From Streptomyces hyaluromycini (GTDB taxonomy: Bacteria > Actinomycetota > Actinomycetes > Streptomycetales > Streptomycetaceae), in contig NZ_BCFL01000022.1 of NCBI RefSeq assembly GCF_002217755.1, forward strand, positions 186,001 to 250,000: a stretch of DNA of 64,000 nucleotides. Direction: 5' to 3'. Under the pieces are notes generated by a model. It was not told where the DNA came from. It worked only from the letters and a program-made list of their open reading frames with translations, and did not search any database. The translations under genes and the position numbers were made by a program. This document shows, in pieces, positions 58,291 to 64,000 of this stretch. Position 1 is the first letter of the stretch. Each line of letters begins with the position of its first letter.

Positions 58291-61200
58291 ATGTTCCGCA
58301 AGGTGCTGGTCGCCAACCGTGGAGAGATCGCCATCCGCGCATTCCGCGCGGGCTATGAATTGGGTGCGCGCACGGTCGCCGTGTTCCCGCACGAGGACCG
58401 CAACTCGCTGCACCGGCTGAAGGCGGACGAGGCCTACGAGATCGGGCAGCCCGGACACCCGGTTCGGGCCTATCTGTCCGTCGAGGAGATCGTGGGCGCG
58501 GCCCGCCGGGCCGGGGCCGACGCCGTCTACCCCGGCTACGGGTTCCTGTCCGAGAACCCCGAACTCGCCCGCGCCTGCGAGGAGGCGGGCATCACCTTCG
58601 TCGGGCCGAGCGCCCAGACACTGGAGCTGACGGGCAACAAGGCCCGCGCGGTGGCCGCCGCCCGAGCCGCCGGCGTCCCGGTGCTCGGCTCCTCGCAGCC
58701 CTCCAACGACATCGACGAACTGGTCCGCGCCGCCGACGAGATCGGCTTCCCGGTGTTCGTGAAGGCCGTCGCCGGCGGTGGCGGCCGCGGCATGCGCCGC
58801 GTCGAGGAACCCGGCGCGCTGCGCGAGTCGATCGAGCAGGCCTCCCGGGAGGCGGCCTCCGCGTTCGGCGACCCGACCGTCTTCCTGGAGAAGGCCGTCA
58901 TCGACCCCCGCCACATCGAGGTGCAGATCCTCGCCGACGGCGAGGGCAACGTCATCCACCTCTTCGAGCGGGACTGCTCACTGCAGCGCCGCCACCAGAA
59001 GGTCATCGAGCTGGCCCCCGCGCCCAACCTCGACCCCGAACTGCGCGACCGCATCTGCGCCGACGCCGTCCGCTTCGCCCGCGAGATCGGCTACCGCAAC
59101 GCCGGCACCGTCGAGTTCCTCCTCGACCGGGACGGCAACCACGTCTTCATCGAGATGAACCCGCGCATCCAGGTCGAGCACACGGTCACCGAGGAGGTCA
59201 CCGACGTCGACCTGGTCCAGGCCCAGATGCGCATCGCCTCCGGCGAGACCCTCGCCGACCTCGGCCTCTCCCAGGAGACGGTGAAGCTGCACGGCGCGGC
59301 CCTGCAGTGCCGTATCACCACCGAGGACCCCGCCAACGGCTTCCGCCCCGACACCGGCCGCATCAGCGCCTACCGCTCCCCGGGCGGCTCCGGCATCCGC
59401 CTGGACGGCGGAACCACCCACGCGGGTACGGAGATCAGCGCGCACTTCGACTCGATGCTGGTGAAGCTCACCTGCCGGGGCCGGGACTTCAAGTCCGCCA
59501 TCGGCCGCGCCCGGCGTGCCGTCGCCGAGTTCCGCATCCGCGGTGTCGCCACCAACATCCCCTTCCTCCAGGCGGTCCTGGACGACCCGGACTTCCAGGC
59601 GGGCCGGATCACCACGTCGTTCATCGAGCAGCGACCGCACCTGCTCACCGCCCGCTCCTCCGCGGACCGCGGCACCAAGCTGCTCACCTACCTGGCCGAC
59701 GTCACCGTCAACAAGCCGCACGGCGAGCGCCCCCACCTGATCGAGTCGACCACCAAGCTGCCCCCGCTGCCGGACGGCGAGCCGCCCGCGGGCTCCAGGC
59801 AGCGGCTGGTGGAGCTGGGCCCGGAAGGGTTCGCCCGCGCCCTGCGCGAGTCGCCCACCATCGGCATCACCGACACCACCTTCCGCGACGCCCACCAGTC
59901 CCTGCTCGCCACCCGCGTACGCACCAAGGACCTCCTCGCCGTCGCCCCGGTCGTCGCCCGCACCCTGCCCGAACTCCTCTCCCTGGAGTGCTGGGGCGGC
60001 GCCACCTACGACGTGGCGCTGCGCTTCCTCGCCGAGGACCCCTGGGAGCGGCTCGCCGCGCTGCGCGAGGCCGTCCCCAACATCTGCCTCCAGATGCTGC
60101 TGCGCGGCCGCAACACCGTCGGCTACACCCCGTACCCGACCGAGGTGACCGACGCCTTCGTCCAGGAGGCCGCCGCCACCGGCATCGACGTCTTCCGCAT
60201 CTTCGACGCCCTCAACGACGTCGGCCAGATGCGCCCCGCCATCCAGGCCGTACGCGAGACGGGCACCGCGATCGCCGAGGTCGCCCTCTGCTACACCGCC
60301 GACCTGTCCAACCCGGACGAGCGCCTCTACACCCTCGACTACTACCTCCGCCTCGCCGAGCAGATCGTCGACGCGGGCGCGCACATCCTCGCCGTCAAGG
60401 ACATGGCGGGCCTGCTGCGCGCCCCGGCCGCGGCGAAGCTGGTCTCGGCGCTGCGCCGGGAGTTCGACCTCCCGGTCCACCTGCACACCCATGACACCGC
60501 GGGCGGCCAGCTGGCCACCTACCTGGCCGCGATCCAGGCGGGCGCGGACGCGGTGGACGGCGCGGTGGCCTCCATGGCCGGTACGACCTCGCAGCCCTCC
60601 CTGTCGGCGATCGTGGCCGCGACCGACTACTCGGAGCGTCCCACGGGGCTCGACCTGCGGGCGATCGAGGACCTGGAGCCGTACTGGGAGAGCGTCCGCA
60701 AGGTCTACGCCCCCTTCGAGGCGGGCCTCGCCTCGCCGACCGGCCGCGTCTACCACCACGAGATCCCCGGCGGCCAGCTCTCCAACCTGCGCACCCAGGC
60801 CGTGGCGCTGGGTCTCGGCGACCGCTTCGAGGACATCGAGGCGATGTACGAGGCCGCCGACCGCATCCTGGGCCGGCTGGTCAAGGTCACCCCGTCCTCC
60901 AAGGTGGTCGGCGACCTCGCCCTGCACCTGGTCGGCGCCGGGGTGCGGCCGGTGGACTTCGAGGCGACCCCCGACAAGTTCGACATCCCCGACTCGGTCA
61001 TCGGCTTCCTGCGCGGCGAGCTGGGCACCCCGCCCGGCGGCTGGCCCGAGCCGTTCCGCACCAAGGCCCTCCAGGGCCGCGCCGCCGCAAAGCCGGCACC
61101 GGAGCTGACCGCCGAGGACCGCGAGGGCCTGGCGAAGGAGCCCCGTGCGACCCTCAACCGGCTGCTGTTCCCGGCCCCGACCCGCGAGTTCGACACCCAC

Positions 61201-61665
61201 CGCCAGACGTACGGCGACACCAGCGTCCTCGACAGCAAGGACTTCTTCTACGGGCTGCGCCCGGGCAAGGAGTACTCCGTCGACCTGGAGCCCGGCGTCC
61301 GGCTGCTGATCGAGCTCCAGGCCGTCGGCGAGGCCGACGAACGCGGCATGCGCACGGTGATGTCGAGCCTCAACGGGCAGCTGCGGCCGATCCAGATCCG
61401 CGACCGGGCGGCGGCCTCCGACATCCCGGCCACCGAGAAGGCCGACCGCGCCAACCCCGGCCATGTCGCGGCTCCGTTCGCCGGAGTCGTCACCCTCGCG
61501 GTGACCGAGGGCGCGGAGGTCGAGGCGGGCGCCACGGTGGCCACCATCGAGGCCATGAAGATGGAGGCCACCATCACCGCCCCGAAGGCCGGCCGGATCT
61601 CCCGGCTCGCCATCAACCGCATCCAGCAGGTGGAGGGCGGCGACCTGCTGGTCGAGATCGCCTGA
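58291..61665 (+). CDS. pyc: Pyruvate carboxylase
   Basis: A single-chain 1124-residue enzyme in the usual order. Biotin carboxylase comes first (about 1-455: KVLVANRGEIAIRAFRAGYE, ATP-grasp loop KAVAGGGGRGMR, EMNPRIQVEHTVTEEVTDVD). The carboxyltransferase domain is next (about 520-820: ITDTTFRDAHQSLLATRVRT, LHTHDTAGGQLATY). The biotinyl domain (about 1055-1124) has the biotin lysine K1090 in EAMKMEA. It makes oxaloacetate from pyruvate and bicarbonate with ATP, replenishing the TCA cycle. The gene stands alone. ATG 58291 follows GAAGGGATCCAGGG. A 13-bp hairpin ends transcription. Confidence 0.96.
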   Translation: MFRKVLVANRGEIAIRAFRAGYELGARTVAVFPHEDRNSLHRLKADEAYEIGQPGHPVRAYLSVEEIVGAARRAGADAVYPGYGFLSENPELARACEEAGITFVGPSAQTLELTGNKARAVAAARAAGVPVLGSSQPSNDIDELVRAADEIGFPVFVKAVAGGGGRGMRRVEEPGALRESIEQASREAASAFGDPTVFLEKAVIDPRHIEVQILADGEGNVIHLFERDCSLQRRHQKVIELAPAPNLDPELRDRICADAVRFAREIGYRNAGTVEFLLDRDGNHVFIEMNPRIQVEHTVTEEVTDVDLVQAQMRIASGETLADLGLSQETVKLHGAALQCRITTEDPANGFRPDTGRISAYRSPGGSGIRLDGGTTHAGTEISAHFDSMLVKLTCRGRDFKSAIGRARRAVAEFRIRGVATNIPFLQAVLDDPDFQAGRITTSFIEQRPHLLTARSSADRGTKLLTYLADVTVNKPHGERPHLIESTTKLPPLPDGEPPAGSRQRLVELGPEGFARALRESPTIGITDTTFRDAHQSLLATRVRTKDLLAVAPVVARTLPELLSLECWGGATYDVALRFLAEDPWERLAALREAVPNICLQMLLRGRNTVGYTPYPTEVTDAFVQEAAATGIDVFRIFDALNDVGQMRPAIQAVRETGTAIAEVALCYTADLSNPDERLYTLDYYLRLAEQIVDAGAHILAVKDMAGLLRAPAAAKLVSALRREFDLPVHLHTHDTAGGQLATYLAAIQAGADAVDGAVASMAGTTSQPSLSAIVAATDYSERPTGLDLRAIEDLEPYWESVRKVYAPFEAGLASPTGRVYHHEIPGGQLSNLRTQAVALGLGDRFEDIEAMYEAADRILGRLVKVTPSSKVVGDLALHLVGAGVRPVDFEATPDKFDIPDSVIGFLRGELGTPPGGWPEPFRTKALQGRAAAKPAPELTAEDREGLAKEPRATLNRLLFPAPTREFDTHRQTYGDTSVLDSKDFFYGLRPGKEYSVDLEPGVRLLIELQAVGEADERGMRTVMSSLNGQLRPIQIRDRAAASDIPATEKADRANPGHVAAPFAGVVTLAVTEGAEVEAGATVATIEAMKMEATITAPKAGRISRLAINRIQQVEGGDLLVEIA

Positions 61666-61687
61666 GGCCGGACGGCCTCTGCGGGCG

Positions 61688-61716
61688 GGGGAGGGCCGGG
61701 CGACCCGGCCCTCCCC
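61688..61716. terminator. Bidirectional terminator between pyc and the convergent gene
   Basis: GGGGAGGGCCGGG (61688-61700) and CCCGGCCCTCCCC (61704-61716) form a perfect 13-bp stem with a 3-base loop. It lies 22 bases after the pyc stop and two before the stop of the opposite gene. Confidence 0.85.
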
Positions 61717-61718
61717 GG

Positions 61719-62693
61719 CTACGAGCGGGAGAAGTGCGCGCCCAGCCGGGCCTTCAGCAGGTTCGGGTCGCGCTGGGTGAGGTAGGCGGCGCTCGCCACG
61801 AACACGTCGCGGTCGCGTACCGCCAGCGCGGTCGGGTTGGACAGCCCCTCCTGCACCGTCAGGACGCTGCCGTGGCTGCCGTCCGGGCCGACCAGCACGA
61901 CCTCGTTGGACGGGTTCAGCGCGGCGAGCACGAGGTCCGAGTGCCCGGGGAAGACGAAGTCGTCGACCCCGGTGAGGCCGGCCGCCCTGGTCTCTGCCGC
62001 CCCCGCCGAGCCGTCCGCGCCCACCGAGATGCGCAGCAGCGTGCCCCGGTCCGTGTTGGTCACCCACACCGCGTCTTTGTGCACCTGGATCCCGTTGGCG
62101 CCGAAGCCGGTGGCCGACGGGAGACCGGCGAGCTCGGTGCCCGCGGCCCAGGCCGTGGCCGTGCCGCCCGCCTGCGGGATGCGCCACACCGTGCCCAGCG
62201 CCGAGTCGGCGGCGTAGAGCACGCCGTGCTTCTCGTCGAGGGCCAGCCCGTTGGGCAGGCCGTCCGCCGGCAGCTGGGCGATCTGCTCGGGTGTGCCGCC
62301 GCCCGCCGGGATGCGCCAGACACCGGTCCTGCCGGTGCCGGTGGCGTAGTTGACGTACAGCGTGCCGTCGTGCGCGCGGGCCAGGCCGTATGTGACCGCG
62401 CTACTCACGAGGGGCGTCCGGGGGTTGTCCTCGTCGGGCAGGGTCGCGAGGACCCGGACCCGGCGCTCCCGGGTGACCTTGACGACCTGCCGGGCGAACG
62501 CGAAGGAGACGTCGACGGTGCCGCCCCGCTCGGCGACGACGCTCTCGGGTGTCTGTCCGTGGGCCAGGTCGAAATGGGCGACGGTGTGGGGACGGGAGAG
62601 GACCGGCTCGTCGCTCGCGGCCGGAACCGCCGCGAGCAGGCCGATCGCGACCGCGGCCGGGGCGGCGACGGCCCGGCGGGGGAATCGGGGCAT
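61719..62693 (-). CDS. Secreted ScyD/ScyE-type beta-propeller protein
   Basis: A 324-residue exported protein. The signal peptide is PRFPRRAVAAPAAVAIGLLAAVPAASD, with cleavage near residue 27. Repeated blade-like units follow, such as GLARAHDGTLYVNYATGTGRTGVWRI, GLALDEKHGVLYAADSALGTVWRI and GIQVHKDAVWVTNTDRGTLLRI. This is the pattern of ScyD/ScyE-like or SMP-30-like six-bladed propellers. No catalytic residue can be assigned. AGAGG precedes ATG 62693. Function is unknown. Confidence 0.78.
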   Translation of the reverse strand: MPRFPRRAVAAPAAVAIGLLAAVPAASDEPVLSRPHTVAHFDLAHGQTPESVVAERGGTVDVSFAFARQVVKVTRERRVRVLATLPDEDNPRTPLVSSAVTYGLARAHDGTLYVNYATGTGRTGVWRIPAGGGTPEQIAQLPADGLPNGLALDEKHGVLYAADSALGTVWRIPQAGGTATAWAAGTELAGLPSATGFGANGIQVHKDAVWVTNTDRGTLLRISVGADGSAGAAETRAAGLTGVDDFVFPGHSDLVLAALNPSNEVVLVGPDGSHGSVLTVQEGLSNPTALAVRDRDVFVASAAYLTQRDPNLLKARLGAHFSRS

Positions 62694-62847
62694 GTGACCT
62701 CTTTCGACGGGAGCGCGGAGCTCCGGCGTACCGGTCACACCAAAATGAGGCTTCGCCGTCCCCGGGCCGCGGCAGCCGTGGCCGCGACGTCGCCCGCCCG
62801 GCGCACGGCGTGGCCCCGCATGCCGCGCAGCCGGGTGACGGCCCCGT

Positions 62848-63303
62848 TCAGTTCCACATCGGGTAGCTCATGACCTGCGTGTATCCCTCCGGCCTGGCAC
62901 CGGAGTAGGTTAGGTTCAGCCGCGTGAAGTGCTGCACGTTCGGGTGCTTCGTCCAGGCCGTCGGGCGGTCGAGCCGTACGGTCACCGGATACTTGTGGAA
63001 CTTGCCGGCCGCGCAGTACGGCTTGCAGTCGTTCACCGCGTTCACGCCCTGGGCGACCGCCGTGTTGTCGTTCCACTGGGTCCAGTGCATGCCGGTGAGG
63101 ATGCTGTTGCCGTCGCCGCAGGCCAGCAGGAAGTCGCTCGGCCTGAACCGCTGGTGCCAGAGGCAGTCCACGAGCACGGGGTGCTGGGCCGACGCCCGCG
63201 ACGCGGACGGTGTCGGCGGCGTCGCGGAAGCAGTCGTCATGCCTGCCGTGAGCAGCAGGGCCGCCCCGAGTCCGATCGCCGTTCCCACCACTGGTCTGCG
63301 CAT
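62848..63303 (-). CDS. Small secreted hypothetical protein with four cysteines
   Basis: A 151-residue exported protein with signal MRRPVVGTAIGLGAALLLTAG, cleaved near ASA. The mature part has four cysteines (DCLWHQ, ACGDGNS, DCKPYC with two), presumably two disulfides, and several Trp residues (MHWTQWND). I do not recognise a family beyond small secreted Streptomyces proteins. GGGAGCGACC precedes ATG 63303. The 154-bp gap to the propeller gene holds no gene. Confidence 0.75.
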   Translation of the reverse strand: MRRPVVGTAIGLGAALLLTAGMTTASATPPTPSASRASAQHPVLVDCLWHQRFRPSDFLLACGDGNSILTGMHWTQWNDNTAVAQGVNAVNDCKPYCAAGKFHKYPVTVRLDRPTAWTKHPNVQHFTRLNLTYSGARPEGYTQVMSYPMWN

Positions 63304-63344
63304 GGTCGCTCCCGCCCGTTCCGCCGGACATGTTCCCTTCGACG

Positions 63345-64000
63345 CTACGGCCGTCCTGCGAGATGTACCACTTGCGGCGTATTCGCCAGCCCGTTGTCGT
63401 CGGAGTTCCCGGTACTGCGGGAGCCGACCTGGGTGACCAGGCCGAGCACCAGGAAAACCCAGATCAGGACCTTCGCGGCGGTGTCCAGGACCAGGGGCCG
63501 GGTGGCGGAACGGACCTCGTCCTTGGCGGTCGGCGCGTCGCCGAGCAGCCCCTTCGGGTAGACGGGCGACAGCATGCTGGTGTAGGCGCCGAACCGCATC
63601 CGGTACCGGGCGACCGCGGCCGTGGCCCCGAACACCGGGCCGGGCAGCCGTCCCAGCACGATCCCGATGATCCAGAAGATCCAGCCGACCGCGAGCCAGC
63701 CGGTCGCCGCGAGGTTCGCGATGATCGCCGCCGGGATCATCAGGATCAGCCGGAACAGCACCGCCAGCCGGTTCAGGGTGGTGGGCCGCAGCTCGATCTG
63801 CACCGGGTAGTCGGGCGCGGTGAGGGCGAACGGCGGATACCGGTCGACCAGGAGCATGGAGCTGGCCGCGATCCGGGTCTCGTAGGCGAGGTACTTGCCG
63901 AGGAACGAGGCGATGGAGTCGGGCAGCCGGCCCAGCACGAGCGCCGCGAACCAGCCGGCCACCGTCACGAAGAACGCCGCGATGCCGAGGAGGCCGAGTA
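63345..64000 (-). CDS. DUF4389 membrane protein (partial, N-terminus off the right edge)
   Basis: At least 217 residues remain, and the frame is open to base 64000 (GLLGIAAFFVTVAGWFAALV continues inward from the edge), so the GTG at 63968 is not the start. DUF4389 features: LGRLPDSIASFLGKYLAYETRIAAS, DRYPPFAL, and LNRLAVLFRLILMIPAAIIAN, with three or four helices and an acidic tail. DUF4389 proteins are actinobacterial membrane proteins of unknown function. It lies 41 bp upstream of the small secreted protein gene on the same strand. Confidence 0.82.
   Translation of the reverse strand, partial: LGLLGIAAFFVTVAGWFAALVLGRLPDSIASFLGKYLAYETRIAASSMLLVDRYPPFALTAPDYPVQIELRPTTLNRLAVLFRLILMIPAAIIANLAATGWLAVGWIFWIIGIVLGRLPGPVFGATAAVARYRMRFGAYTSMLSPVYPKGLLGDAPTAKDEVRSATRPLVLDTAAKVLIWVFLVLGLVTQVGSRSTGNSDDNGLANTPQVVHLAGRP

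Noticed and set aside
58978..62187. A very long open frame on the minus strand opposite pyc (over 1000 codons)
   Set aside because: It is a by-product of high GC at third positions of pyc. Its composition is Gly/Arg/Val-rich without domains, and pyc on the plus strand is unmistakable. Similar antisense frames across the window were left out.
1..64000. tRNA, rRNA, CRISPR array, phage integration site or plasmid origin
   Set aside because: No cloverleaf-like segment with conserved CCA-end or T-loop, no regularly spaced repeats, and no integrase or replication genes were recognised by eye. A tRNAscan or CRISPR search was not possible here.

Overview
The window comes from a high-GC actinomycete and almost certainly a Streptomyces. 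Codon third positions are nearly all G or C, and GTG and TTG starts are common. Diagnostic families include a conservon (cvnABCD with two P450s), a WhiJ-like HTH/DUF397/ATPase set, DUF1996 and LAXTG surface proteins, SpoIIE-type phosphatases and a PrcB-type proteasome subunit. I saw no rRNA, tRNA, CRISPR array, prophage or intact insertion sequence. The content looks like ordinary chromosome with accessory genes mixed in.

Layout, left half. 1-3514: partial P-loop kinase, then a coupled beta-phosphoglucomutase-type HAD hydrolase and GH65 glycoside phosphorylase/hydrolase. 3672-4948: BlaI-type repressor with an M56 membrane protease. 5095-7655: flippase-like membrane protein, a stand-alone PrcB paralogue and a PAP2 phosphatase. 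7656-11358: iron uptake operon (EfeU-EfeO fusion, then EfeB) behind a DmdR/IdeR-like iron box. 11456-16900: nickel/cobalt permease, hypothetical protein, APC permease with a readable promoter, and soluble transhydrogenase. 17144-19966: small protein, Tat-exported deaminase and a GH15 enzyme. 19970-27007: two large SpoIIE-type phosphatase sensors, a DUF1232 protein and a hypothetical protein. 27249-29929: FprA-type reductase, also behind an iron box, and an extended SDR.

Layout, right half. 29966-34916: NlpC/P60 hydrolase with tandem repeats behind a cyclic-di-AMP (ydaO) riboswitch, divergent from a LAETG-anchored DUF1996 protein. 35219-37047: secreted lipase and a flavodoxin-like protein. 37119-37295: MITE-like element. 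37454-39865: a 710-residue hydrolase/decarboxylase-like fusion that appears to have lost key catalytic residues, with a WXG100-like partner. 40061-43111: WhiJ-like regulatory trio and a methyltransferase. 43327-45990: secreted NPP1 protein divergent from a Tat-exported carboxylesterase homologue that has lost its triad. 46012-50562: PP2C phosphatase, aldo/keto reductase, LysR regulator and NAD-dependent formate dehydrogenase. 50559-56008: complete conservon with an ExxR-less CYP157. 56189-64000: class A beta-lactamase, rhomboid-like protein, pyruvate carboxylase, secreted beta-propeller, small secreted protein and a partial DUF4389 protein.

How the genes connect. Iron is a shared theme, since efeU-efeB and fprA both carry 19-bp iron-box candidates. 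Envelope and signalling functions dominate the rest: the riboswitch-controlled wall hydrolase, the sortase-anchored protein, three SpoIIE/PP2C phosphatases, the WhiJ-like set and the conservon. The least explained items are the orphan proteasome subunit, the double pseudoenzyme with its WXG partner, and the triad-less esterase opposite NPP1 across a nested palindrome.
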